Shown here: positions 39,746-49,119 of the stretch, in pieces
Layout: each line of letters starts with the position of its first letter
Numbering within the stretch: position 1 is the first letter of the stretch
Source of the DNA: JAACFF01 sp963701435
GTDB lineage: Bacteria > Chloroflexota > Anaerolineae > Promineifilales > Promineifilaceae
Direction: 5' to 3'
NCBI GenBank assembly: GCA_963701435.1
Contig: CAVPAL010000007.1
Span: 558,001-622,000 of the forward strand
DNA: 64,000 bases
Translations under genes and position numbers: made by a program
The notes under the pieces: model-generated
The model's input: the letters and a program-made list of their open reading frames with translations, nothing else
Database searches by the model: none
Told to the model about the DNA's origin: nothing

Positions 39746-40406
39746 AAGCTGCTAAATCCTTTGTTTTTTGTGACGCGCCGCCTTGCTCTCTGGCTGCGAT
39801 CAGTTTTGCCGTCAGCGTGCTGCCCAGGATGGCGCTGGCGTCTGTCGGCAAATGATGCTCGATCGATTCGTCGAACAAGAGGCGATAAGATGGCCCAAAA
39901 TCTTCATCTCCCAGCCAACAAACCACAGCCATCGCCACGCGCGGCAAAATCTGGAAGCGAAAGGCGACATCACCTAGCGTTTCCCGTTGACCGTCAAGAT
40001 GAGCAGCGGCGCGTGCAAACGCCTGCGCATCATTCCCAACCGCCTGCGCCAGACGGCGCCCAGTGTAACCCTGGAATGCGGCCGTGTAAAACTTGCCGTC
40101 GGGCAGCGCGCTAAACGCGATCCACGCCCCGCTTAGGGGCGCGCCGTCTGAAGTGTGGAAGTAATAAGCCAACAAGGCCTGGGTCAGCCCGTCACATGCC
40201 TGCCCGCTGTGCGCATCCAGGGCAACGAAGTCCGGCGTGGGGATGACCACGGCCGTTGCCCACACGTTCAGTTCAAAACGGCCGTTTGCAAACTTCGCGC
40301 CCGTATTATGCGCCAAAACGGCCGTGTCGCGCAGGCGTAATTCCGCCCTTAGCTCATTGACACGCCGCGCCAGACTGTTTTCGTGTTTTTGAAGGTCGGA
40401 AGTCAC
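39729..40406 (-). CDS. DUF3786 protein linked to the CODH/ACS operon
   Basis: A 225-residue protein with the DUF3786 text: LGDVAFRFQILPRVAMAVVC, then WLGDEDFGPSYRLLFDESIE and HLPTDASAILGSTLTAKLI. The family is found beside CODH/ACS and corrinoid genes, with no assigned biochemical role. The start is GTG at 40406, overlapping the stop of the HdrCB gene as GTGA (40403-40406), so translation is coupled. The frame is open further 5', but the longer part lies inside HdrCB. A role in corrinoid or cluster maintenance is an inference from context. Confidence 0.7.
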   Translation of the reverse strand: MTSDLQKHENSLARRVNELRAELRLRDTAVLAHNTGAKFANGRFELNVWATAVVIPTPDFVALDAHSGQACDGLTQALLAYYFHTSDGAPLSGAWIAFSALPDGKFYTAAFQGYTGRRLAQAVGNDAQAFARAAAHLDGQRETLGDVAFRFQILPRVAMAVVCWLGDEDFGPSYRLLFDESIEHHLPTDASAILGSTLTAKLIAAREQGGASQKTKDLAAYENRY

Positions 40407-41824
40407 AAAATACCCTTTGTCTTTAAAAGCGGCCGCGGATCCACCAGATTTTTGTGCAGCGCCGCTGCCTTCGGCGGCAGACCAAGGGCCAGGGCCATGA
40501 GCTGGGTAAAGTATAACACCGGCAGCGGTTCCTCCAACTCCATTTGTTTCTGCCGGGCATCCAGATTGGCGTGGCACAATGGACACGCGACCGCGATCAT
40601 CTCTGCGCCCGCCTCTCGCGCATGGTCGATGAGATTGCCGCCTAATTCCAACACAATGTCCGGGCGCGTGAGGAAGTGAGCCGCGCCGCAGCAACTGGTT
40701 TTGTACGACCAATCGACAACCTCCGCGCCCAAAGCGACCAACAGCTCATCCAGATCCGTCGGATTTTCCGGATGCTCTGCTTCAGTAATCTGCGGCGGCC
40801 GCGTCAGCAGGCAGCCATAGTAAGCTACCACCCGCACGCCCGTCAGCGGCTGCCGGACGCGATTGGTTACGCCTTCAGTGCCAACGCGATTGAGGATCGC
40901 CTGGGTAAGGCTGCTGACTTTTACCGTGTCCTGATACACATAACCAAGAGCTTTGTCAACGTCGGCCTTGTGGGCTTCGCTGTGACGCATCTCGTACTGG
41001 GCAGCTTTGTGACGGTTGAAGCACGCAGCGCAGGGCATGGTGACCTCTTGAAAACCGCTTTTTTCGATGAGGGCCAGATTTCCCATTGGCAGTTGGGTGG
41101 CGGCCTGCGGGTCGATGCGGTGGGCGGCGCTGCTGCCGCAGCACTGCCAATCCTTTGGTTCAATCAGGTTTATGCCGAGCGCTTCGCAAACGGCCGTTGC
41201 CGAAGTGTTAAACTCGGCCGCGGTCGAATGCAGCGAACAGCCCGGATAGTATGCCAGGGCCTCAACCGCACCGGGAACCGGCTTGACCTGGCGTGGTAGA
41301 CTACCGATCTTAGGCAAAAAAGCTACTTTGCGTTTCTTTAGCATCTCTTTGTAGAGGTCAAGATCATCAAACCAGTGACCGGAGGTGCGCAGCTTTACTT
41401 CCAACATCACACCCGGCTCGTATGACCGCCCCCACAGCCGTACTTCGCGCATGAACGCTTCATTGAATACCGCAACCTCCGGCACAGCCGGCTCGCGCCC
41501 GCGCGCCATAGCTTCACGAGTCAGGAATTCCATGATGGCGTTGATGTCCAAACCTTGCGGACAGCGCGTGGTACACGTCTGGCAGGCGGCGCACAACCAG
41601 GGCGTCTGCGCTTCCAGGGCAATGTCTTCCTGGCCCAACTGCACGGCCCGCATGATTTGATTCGGTTGCCAGTCAAAGAATTGGCTTACCGGACAGCCGC
41701 TCGTGCATTTAATGCACTGGTAACAAAGATAGACATTTTCCCCTAGCTCAGCTTTGATACGCTCGGCCAGTTCCGGTTTAATAGTTATCGGTTCGTTCTG
41801 CGATGCTGGTTTCTCATTCATCAT
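40403..41824 (-). CDS. HdrC-HdrB fusion, heterodisulfide reductase-like subunit
   Basis: A 473-residue fusion. Residues 1-100 have two [4Fe-4S] motifs in HdrC style: CYQCIKCTSGCP and CAACQTCTTRCPQG. The rest is HdrB with two CCG domains: PGCSLHSTAAEF ... WQCCGSSAAHR ... MPCAACFNRH, and then YYGCLLTRPP ... SCCGAAHFLTR ... ACPLCHANLD. HdrB holds the noncubane cluster that reduces a disulfide or passes electrons. In acetogens, the MetFV-HdrABC-MvhD complex is known (Moorella), and this gene supplies its B and C parts in one protein. It is placed 33 bases after MetF. Confidence 0.9.
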   Translation of the reverse strand: MMNEKPASQNEPITIKPELAERIKAELGENVYLCYQCIKCTSGCPVSQFFDWQPNQIMRAVQLGQEDIALEAQTPWLCAACQTCTTRCPQGLDINAIMEFLTREAMARGREPAVPEVAVFNEAFMREVRLWGRSYEPGVMLEVKLRTSGHWFDDLDLYKEMLKKRKVAFLPKIGSLPRQVKPVPGAVEALAYYPGCSLHSTAAEFNTSATAVCEALGINLIEPKDWQCCGSSAAHRIDPQAATQLPMGNLALIEKSGFQEVTMPCAACFNRHKAAQYEMRHSEAHKADVDKALGYVYQDTVKVSSLTQAILNRVGTEGVTNRVRQPLTGVRVVAYYGCLLTRPPQITEAEHPENPTDLDELLVALGAEVVDWSYKTSCCGAAHFLTRPDIVLELGGNLIDHAREAGAEMIAVACPLCHANLDARQKQMELEEPLPVLYFTQLMALALGLPPKAAALHKNLVDPRPLLKTKGIL

Positions 41825-41857
41825 TCGTCTCTCTCCTGCCGAAATACGTTTCAGGAA

Positions 41858-42886
41858 TCAGGAAACGATAGCTTCTGCAACCTGCGGCCGTGGGTAAAGC
41901 GCTGCGCCTTCGATAATAGGCCGGACGGCTTCTTCCCACTCGATGGCCATAATGTGAACCCCGGCGACGCCTTCTATCTCACGCAGTTGCCGGATTAATT
42001 CAATACAAATCTGAATCCCTTCTTCCTTCCAGGCCTGCGAGCGGGCGCGTTTATCTTCGGTGGTCAGATCGTCTTTCTTTTTGCCAGCCCAGGGGTCGCC
42101 GGCCGCCTGCATCCGATCGATGATTTCATCGGGCACCAAAATGCCGGGAACATTTTTCTTCATGTAGCGCGCCATTCCCGGGCTTTTCAGCGGCCCGACC
42201 CCGGCCAAAATATAGGTTTGTTGGTGCAGGCCCAACTCACGTACCTTGTCCATATACTTTTCAAAGGCAGGAATATCATAGACAAGCTGAGTCTGGATGA
42301 AATTTGCTCCCGCCTTGACCTTTTTGGCGAGACGGTAAGGTCGAAAATCAATTGGGTCGGCAAAAGGAGCGGCCGCTGCACCAATAAAGAAGCGCGCTTC
42401 CGGACCCTTGAACTTTTCACCACACTGGAAGATACATTCATCACGCATATCGGCGACCATGCGCACCAGTTGAAGCGAGTCAATGTCAAAGACATTCTTG
42501 GCGCCGGGATGGTTGCCGAAGCGCTGGTGATCGCCACTCAAACAGAGCAAATTGCGCATCCCCAGCGCGTAAGCTCCCAGTAAATCGCTTTGGATCGCCA
42601 GTCGGTTACGGTCGCGGCATGTCATCTGTATGATTGGTTCCAGCCCTTCCTGGATGACAATCGTCCCGGCGCCGATGCTGGACATGCGCACAATCGCCGT
42701 CTGGTTATCCGTTATGTTAACCGCATCGCAAACGCCTCTCAAGAGAATCGCTTTTTCGCGAATGATCTGCCCATCTGCGTTTTGAGGCGGTCCTAATTCG
42801 CCCGTGACGGCAAAGTGACCGGCGCGCAAGATACGTTCCAGCGTTGAACCTACCAGGTAGCCATTGTTATGGATGTCTGGGCTCAT
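41858..42886 (-). CDS. metF: Methylenetetrahydrofolate reductase (MetF)
   Basis: A 342-residue TIM-barrel flavoprotein. Conserved text includes FAVTGELGPPQNADGQIIRE (catalytic Glu region), MSSIGAGTIVIQEGLEPIIQ, and QMTCRDRNRLAIQSDLLGAY, with GMRNLLCLSGDHQRFG and AGANFIQTQLVYDIPAFEKY. It reduces methylene-THF to methyl-THF in the methyl branch. No NADH-binding site is expected, since acetogen MetF receives electrons through MetV or Hdr partners. It follows MetV by 3 bases on the minus strand, as in MetVF pairs. Confidence 0.9.
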   Translation of the reverse strand: MSPDIHNNGYLVGSTLERILRAGHFAVTGELGPPQNADGQIIREKAILLRGVCDAVNITDNQTAIVRMSSIGAGTIVIQEGLEPIIQMTCRDRNRLAIQSDLLGAYALGMRNLLCLSGDHQRFGNHPGAKNVFDIDSLQLVRMVADMRDECIFQCGEKFKGPEARFFIGAAAAPFADPIDFRPYRLAKKVKAGANFIQTQLVYDIPAFEKYMDKVRELGLHQQTYILAGVGPLKSPGMARYMKKNVPGILVPDEIIDRMQAAGDPWAGKKKDDLTTEDKRARSQAWKEEGIQICIELIRQLREIEGVAGVHIMAIEWEEAVRPIIEGAALYPRPQVAEAIVS

Positions 42887-42889
42887 GAT

Positions 42890-43579
42890 CTAATCCTCCT
42901 CGTCAATCAGGCGCAAATCCTGGCGCACAATTTTGCGCGGCCCGCCATCACGCGCCGCGCGCCAATCTTTCGGCGGCTGCAGGTCCATAAGTACGTGTTG
43001 CTTATTGGCGCTGCTGAGCCGGTCAACAATAAGCTGCCAGGCGCACGCCACGTCGGGATCAATTTCGCAGTGGCCGTTCTCGGAGCCGCCGCAGGGACCG
43101 TTGAGCAGCGATTTGGAGCAGCGTGCAATCGGACAAATGCCGCCGGTCAGACCCAGGATACAGTCGCCGCAGGCTGCACAGCGCTCCGCCCAGACGCCTT
43201 GTTCCGTCGGCAAGCCCAAAAAACTGGTATTGAGACCAGGTACGACCCAGGCGTCCGGGAAATGCTCGGCGATGGCCTGCACGCCAATGCCGCAACCCAA
43301 AGACAGGACAATGTCGGCTTCATTGACCTGCGCTTCGATCTGGTCAAGATATTCCCATTCACATTGGCGCTGCACCGTGACGTCGCTGACGTCTTTCGCC
43401 TGGCCTTCCAGCCTGGAGGACATACGCAGCGACGTGGCAACGATTGCTGCTTCGCGCGCGCCGCCGGCAAAACAAACGGTGACGCAGGTTCCGCAGCCAA
43501 CGACCAGCACCTTTTGCGCGGCACCGACGAGCGCTTTGATTTCATTCAGGGATTTTTGCTCTGCTACGATCATAATCAA
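42890..43579 (-). CDS. metV: MetV, methylenetetrahydrofolate reductase C-terminal-domain/zinc-binding partner
   Basis: A 229-residue protein with two cysteine groups: GCGTCVTVCFAGGAREAAIV near residue 29 and ERCAACGDCILGLTGGICPI followed by CSKSLLNGPCGGSENGHCEI. These match the MetV family, which carries FeS clusters and a zinc site and hands electrons to MetF. It is placed directly before metF in the operon. The 34-base gap from the MvhD-like gene upstream is short, so it is in the same transcript. Confidence 0.85.
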   Translation of the reverse strand: MIMIVAEQKSLNEIKALVGAAQKVLVVGCGTCVTVCFAGGAREAAIVATSLRMSSRLEGQAKDVSDVTVQRQCEWEYLDQIEAQVNEADIVLSLGCGIGVQAIAEHFPDAWVVPGLNTSFLGLPTEQGVWAERCAACGDCILGLTGGICPIARCSKSLLNGPCGGSENGHCEIDPDVACAWQLIVDRLSSANKQHVLMDLQPPKDWRAARDGGPRKIVRQDLRLIDEED

Positions 43580-43613
43580 CTCCAGTTCGGATTCGGCAGG
43601 ATAACTTCCATAC

Positions 43614-44030
43614 TCAACCTACCGTCCTCAAGGGATTTTGCCCTAAATTTAAAATAGTTTCGGTCATTTCCGTGGCCGCAGTGGCGAATGCGCCGGCCAT
43701 GGCGGATGACATTTGAAACATACATACCCGATCGGGTTCTATACCAATCTGGTTCAGCAAATCTTTTATCCGTTCTACCCGCCGTCTGGCGTTTACATTA
43801 CCTTCCAGGTAATGGCAGTCTCCGGGCAGTCAACCGGCTACCATCACGCCATCAATGCCGTCCTCAAATGCTCTAAGCGCCAGCAGGACGTCAAGTTTGC
43901 CGGTGCAGGGCAACTGCACGACTTTAACGGCCGGTGGGTAATGCATCCGCAGTCCACCGGCAAGGTCGGCGGCGGCGTATGCGCAATGTTCGCAACAGTA
44001 GGCCACGATTTGTAAAGTTATATCGCTCAT
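43614..44030 (-). CDS. mvhD: MvhD-like electron-transfer subunit with in-frame TGA (probable selenoprotein)
   Basis: Reading through TGA at 43832-43830 gives a 138-residue protein of normal MvhD length. N-terminal AYCCEHCAYAAADLAGGLR and LPCTGKLDVLLALRAFEDGI hold the [2Fe-2S] ligands. Residue 67 is the TGA codon in GVMVAG-U-LPGDCHYLEGN. The frame then continues through MFQMSSAMAGAFATAATEMT to a stop at 43614-43616. The second MvhD in this operon (48622-49116) has Cys at exactly this position (YVVAC-PIGNCHH). Methanococcal VhuD is a known Sec-containing homologue. MvhD links an electron donor (hydrogenase or dehydrogenase) to HdrA. The ATG overlaps the stop of the HdrA gene upstream as ATGA. 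Confidence 0.85.
43796..43832 (-). promoter_or_regulatory. Candidate selenocysteine codon plus bacterial SECIS hairpin (mvhD)
   Basis: TGA at 43832-43830 is followed, on the coding strand, by a hairpin: left arm CATTACC (43814-43808), loop TGGAA (43807-43803), right arm GGTAATG (43802-43796). Seven pairs are perfect. The loop begins 23 bases after the TGA and its second base is G, in agreement with the bacterial SECIS consensus of Zhang and Gladyshev (loop 16-37 nt, G among the first two loop bases). The hairpin lies in the reading frame, as in bacterial selenoprotein genes. Confidence 0.65.
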
Positions 44031-47000
44031 GAGGGCACCTTTTCGATCGCGGTCACCGGTACAAAAGCGGCCGGAGTGTGCAGTAACGCATTGACTTTGG
44101 CTTGCATCTGGTCGTCGGTATAGTGCATAAGTTGAATCGCGCGTGCCGGGCATTCACTGACGCAGATACCACAGCCCTGGCAAACGGCCGTTTCAATATA
44201 AGCTGCCCCCATGATATGGCCGACGCCCGTCAGGTTGGGCTGGATTTGCGGCACGCCAAAGGGACAGATACGCACGCAAGTCAGGCAGCCGGTGCACAGC
44301 GCTGCGTCCACAACCGCGACCTGGCCGCCGCCGGTTAACGTGTCTCGGCTTAGAATCCGGGCGGCGCGCGCCGCGGCGGCCTGGGCCTGGATCAGCGTTT
44401 CGTCTAGCAGCTTGGGATAATGGGCCATGCCGGCCATAAACACGCCGTCGGTATTAAAATCGACCGGCCGCAGCTTGACGTGGGCTTCCAGGAAGAAACC
44501 GTCGTTGTCCAGCGGCACTTTGAACAGGGCGGCCGTTTGGGCGGCGTCTGCTTGAGGCACAACCGGCATGCTCAGTACAAGCATATCGGGCTGCAGGCGC
44601 AACGGCCGTTGCAAGATTGGCTCCCATACCTGAACACAAATATCTGATTCCGCAGCGCCAACCGCGACCTCCGGTTTATGCGCATCATCATAGCGCACAA
44701 ATAGAACGCCTGCTTCCCGCGTTCGCGTGTACAGGCGTTCGCCGAAGCCATAGGTGCGGATATCGCGGTACAGAATCAACACCTGGGCATCCGGCGCTAC
44801 TGTTTTAAGCGCCAGCGCATTTTTCAGGGCCACCGTACAGCAAATGCGGCTGCAGAACTGTTCGGCCGGGCCAACGCACTGTACCATCACTACAGAGCGG
44901 ATATGCCTCAGGCCATCCGGTTGATTGGCCAGTCGCCACTCCAGCTCTTGCTGGCTCAGGATGCGCGGGTTGGCGCCGTAGCCGTATTCTGCGCCGCGGT
45001 ATTCCTGTCCGCCGGTCGCCAAAATGGCGGCGCCATGGGTGATCTCGCGCCGCACGCCGGCTGCCATCCTCAATGATGCTGGTGAAATTGCCCACAAAGC
45101 CGCCGGTCTTAATGACGCGGCTGTTGAGAAAAACCGTAACGGCCGCTTGCTGCGCAACGCGATCTCTGAGCTGGCGCAGCGTCTCTTGCGGGTCCTTGCC
45201 GTTGCTGCTTGTGAAAATGCGGCGCAAATTGCCACCCAGCTCCGAATCTTTCTCAACCAAATATACCGGGAAACCCTGTTCCGCCAGAGATAACGCTGCC
45301 CTCATCCCCGCCGCCCCGCCGCCGACGACAAGCGCAGCCGGCTGCACCGGCACTTCGACAGTATGTTGGGATTCCAACAGAGCAGCGCGCGCGACGGCCA
45401 TACGCACCAGGTCTTGAGCCTTGATGGTGGCCATCTCGCGGTCATCTGAATGCACCCAGGAACAATGATTGCGAATATTAGCCATTTCAAACAGATAGGG
45501 GTTCAAACCGGCCTGCCGCAAACTGTCGCGGAAAAGCGGTTCGTGGGTGCGCGGGGTACAACTGGCGACCACAACCCGGTTCAGCGCTTTTTCTTTGACA
45601 ACTGCGGCAATGTGGCGGATGCTGTCCTGGGAGCAGGTGTATAGATTGGTTTCGGCGTGGGTGACATGGGGGAGTTTGGCGGCGTGATCGGCAACGGCCG
45701 TTACGTCCACAAACCCGGCAATATTCGAGCCACAGTGACAGACAAAAACACCCACGTGCGGTTGCTCAGCGCTGGTATCTCTTTCCGGCGGATACTCAAC
45801 CACCTCGGTGAGCGTAAAGCGGGCAGGGCTGATGCGCCCGGCTACGGCGGCGGCGGCGCCGCTGGCCTCCACCACCGATTCAGGAATGTCTTTCGGTTCG
45901 CGGAATGGCCCAACGGCATAAATGCCGGGGCGGCTGGTTTCCACCGGATTGAACTGCACCGTGTGGCAAAATCCGTAATCGATCCAACTCAATGCCGAGG
46001 CGGCGACCCAAGTCCTGCACTGCGGGCGATATCTCCATGCCCACTGACAGCACGACCATGTCGAAGCATTCGTTGCGCGCCTGCCCGTCTTCATCCTGAT
46101 AATGGAGGAGCAGGTCGTGGCTGTTCGGATCCTGGTGCAGGCTGCTGGGACGGCAGCGCGTATACTGGATGCCGTAGCGGTCGCGCGCTCGCTCAAAATA
46201 GCTCCAATAGCCTTTGGAGAAGGCGCGCATGTCCATAAATAAGACGTGGATGTCCAGATTGGGGTCATGCTCTTTGGCGATGACCGCTTCTTTGGTGGCA
46301 TACATGCAGCACACGGCTGAGCAGTAATCGTGACTCTGGTCGCGGCTGCCGACGCACTGCAGGAAGGCAATGCGCCGTGGCGCCTGGCCGTCGGATGGTC
46401 GCTGTACGCGCCCCAGCGTCGGGCCGGAAGCGGAGAACAGGCGTTCGAACTGCAATGAAGTGATCACATTGGGGAAACGGCCGTATCCATACTCCTCCGA
46501 CAGTTCCGAGCGGTAAATCTGGTAGCCGGGCGCCAGAATCACTGCGCCAACCCGCACGCTTTCTTCTCTGGCGGCCATGTCATGGTCGATGGCGTCCACG
46601 CCGCAGGCAAATGTACAGCTCATGCATTCCGAGCAAATACCGCAAGCCAGGCAGCGCGCCGCTTCCCGCTGTGCACTCTCATCATCATAGCCGCCTTCCA
46701 CTTCGGCAAAATTTTCACGACGCGTTCGCGGCGACAGCCAGGGCAGAGGCACGCGCGGCTGCCGGGTAATTTCGCCGCTTTCCAGCATGGCTTCGATTTC
46801 CGCGTGCTGCATATGCACCACCGGAAGCTCCGGTTTGCGCGGCGGTTCCAGGTGTTCGCCCTGCAAATAGCGCCTGATTGAGCGGGCGGCGTTGTGCCCA
46901 CTGGCCACAGCCTCGATGACAAAAGCCGTGCCGGAAACGGTATCGCCGGCGGCAAAGACGCCCGGGCGCGTCGCCGCCAGCGTGTTGGGGTTGATGGCGA

Positions 47001-48581
47001 TCGTCTGCTGGCCGGTGACGCCCACACCGGCGTCGTCGGGAATGAAGGCCAGACCGGCCCGCTGTCCCACCGAGAAAATGACCGTGTCGCAGGCCAGGAT
47101 GTGGGCGCTGTCGGGAAATTTCTTCACCTGGAGGCGGCCCGTTTCGTCAAAGTGAAATGATTCGACCTGCATGCACTCGACGCCGGCTGCGTGGCCCTGG
47201 CCGTCATCTACAATGCGCTCAAAGGAACGGCCGTTGTGCAGCACAACGCCTTCTTCCAGCGCGGCCTCAATCTCCCACTCGTGCGCAGTCATCTCGTGCC
47301 GCTGCTCCAGGCAGGCCAGGTGTACTTCACAACCCAAACGCACGGCGCTGCGCGCGCAGTCAATCGCCACGTTGCCGCCGCCCAGCACCAAAACACGCTT
47401 ACCCAGGTCGGAGACAGCGCCGGCTTCATGCTGATCGGTCATATTTTCCCAGGCGCACGTCGCGCAAAAAGTGGGTGTTAATGATCACGCCATCCAGGGT
47501 TGCGCCGGGAATGGGCAGGCGAATACCCTCGTGGGCGCCCACGGCAATTAACACGGCGTCAAACCCTTCCGCAAACAGATCATCCAGGTTGTTGACCCGC
47601 TGATTCAGGCGTAAGTCAACCCCTGTGTCAATAATATCCTGCACCTCGCGTTCGATGATCTCGGTGGGCAAACGGTATTCAGGCACGCCCAGGCGCAGCA
47701 TGCCGCCGGCCACCGGCATGGCTTCAAACACGGTGACGCCGTAACCGGCTACGACCAGGTCCTGGGCAGCGGTCAGGCCGCACGGCCCGGCGCCGATGAT
47801 CGCCACCCGCTGCGCGTGCTTTCGGGCCAGCGGGCTCAACGGGTTGGCGCGGATCGGCGTAAACTTTATCGGTCACAAAACGTTTAAGCGCGCGAATGTT
47901 GATGGCTTCGTCGACTAATCTGCGATTGCAGGCCGTTTCACAGCGATGGTTGCAGATACGGCCGCATATGCCGGGAAACGGATTATCCATCTTGATGACG
48001 CGCAGCGCATCCTGCCAACGTCCTTCGCGGATGAGAGCAATATACCCCTGTGCCCGTTGACCGGCGGGGCAGGCATCACGACAGGGCGCAATGCCGCGCT
48101 TTTCAATTGCAAACGCGTTGGGAACGGCCTGGGGGTAGAGTTTGAAGGCTGCGCGGCGCGGCGAAAGGCCTTCATTGAACGTGTCGGGGATAATCACCGG
48201 GCATACTTTCGCGCAGTCGCCGCAGGCTACGCACTTATCGATATCGACGTAACGCGGTTCGCGGCGCAGCCGTACGCTGAAATCACCCGCTTCGCCGGTA
48301 ATGTCTAAAACCTCGGTATTGGTTAAAACGTCAATATTTGGATGTCGGCCCGTTTCAACAAGCTTGGGGGAAATTGTACACATGGCGCAATCGTTGGTTG
48401 GGAAAGTCTTATCCAACTGCGCCATTTTGCCCCCAATGGCGGTCTTTTTCTCAACCAGGTAAACCTTAAAGCCCTGGTCGGCCAGGTCCAGAGAAGCCTG
48501 CATGCCCGCGATACCACCACCTACGACAAGGGCTGCACCAACAGGTGGTTTGTTCGTTCCATTTTGCGCGTTCATACCCAT
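44027..48581 (-). CDS. HdrA-GltD-HdrA fusion flavoprotein (four +1 frameshifts)
   Basis: Rejoined, this is a protein of about 1515 residues. It opens with an HdrA FAD site (ALVVGGGIAGMQASLDLADQ), the HdrA motif KTFPTNDCAMCTISPKLVE and a [4Fe-4S] motif CVACGDCAKVCP. A GltD-like module follows: APCRDACPAGQRAQGYIALI with CGRICNHRCETAC, a FAD site (IIGAGPCGLTAAQDL) and an NAD(P)H site (VLVLGGGNVAIDCARSAVRL). Next come CLACGICSECMSCTFACG, HdrA core text (CVGSRDQSHDYCSAVCCMY), a second HdrA FAD site (ALVVGGGAAGMRAALSLAEQ) and C-terminal CTGCLTCVRICP and CQGCGICVSECP. One-base gains sit near 47860, 47445, 45986 and 45050. ATG 48581 has AGAAGG upstream. It could take NAD(P)H electrons into an Hdr bifurcating complex. 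Confidence 0.8.
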
Positions 48582-48621
48582 TCCATCGCCTTCTGAACGA
48601 CCTTGGTTTTCGGCAGGCGCA

Positions 48622-49116
48622 TCACTTTGTCGCCTGGCGCCCGCGAAAACTACCATCTTCGTCAACGTCACTCTCCGATTCGTCCTCAAAAAATGCGTCG
48701 TTTTTTAGTGGGTTAGGCCCCAACTCTCGAATGCGTTCCGTCATTGTGTGGGCAGCGGCGGCAAAGGTTTGCGCCTGGCTGCCCGACATAAAGAACATGC
48801 CCAATCGTTTTTCATCCAGGCCTATCTCCGCCAATATTTGACTTGCGCGCTTTACGCGCGCATAGCCGCGTTCGTTGCCGCGCACGTGGTGACAATTGCC
48901 AATGGGACAGGCTACAACGTAAACACCATCTGCTCCTTGCTCAAACGCCTCTAAAATGTAGCGCACGTCCGTCTTGCCTGTACAAGGCATGCGCACGAAC
49001 TTGACGTTGGCCGGATACTGCACGTGCAGCGCCCCGGCGGTATCAGCGGCCATGTAGCCGCAGTAAATGCAGTAAAAAGCGGTGATTTCAGGTTCGAATG
49101 TATTTTCAACGATCAT
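48622..49116 (-). CDS. mvhD: MvhD-like electron-transfer subunit (Cys form)
   Basis: A 164-residue MvhD. The [2Fe-2S] ligand text is FYCIYCGYMAADTAGALHVQ and MPCTGKTDVRYILEAFEQGA, followed by VYVVACPIGNCHHVRGNERG, with cysteine at the position of the Sec-like TGA of the second MvhD. The C-terminus carries an acidic extra tail (FEDESESDVDEDGSF). It is placed between the two HdrA genes, 3 bases after the stop of the 1047-residue HdrA. Two MvhD and two HdrA copies in one operon suggest two alternate or stacked Hdr modules. Confidence 0.9.
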   Translation of the reverse strand: MIVENTFEPEITAFYCIYCGYMAADTAGALHVQYPANVKFVRMPCTGKTDVRYILEAFEQGADGVYVVACPIGNCHHVRGNERGYARVKRASQILAEIGLDEKRLGMFFMSGSQAQTFAAAAHTMTERIRELGPNPLKNDAFFEDESESDVDEDGSFRGRQATK

Positions 49117-49119
49117 TGC

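Noticed and set aside
3483..44030. General reassignment of TGA to an amino acid
   Set aside because: Most genes end normally in TGA, including HdrA and HdrCB, whose TGA stops overlap the next start codon. Only two in-frame TGA codons at conserved cysteines were seen.
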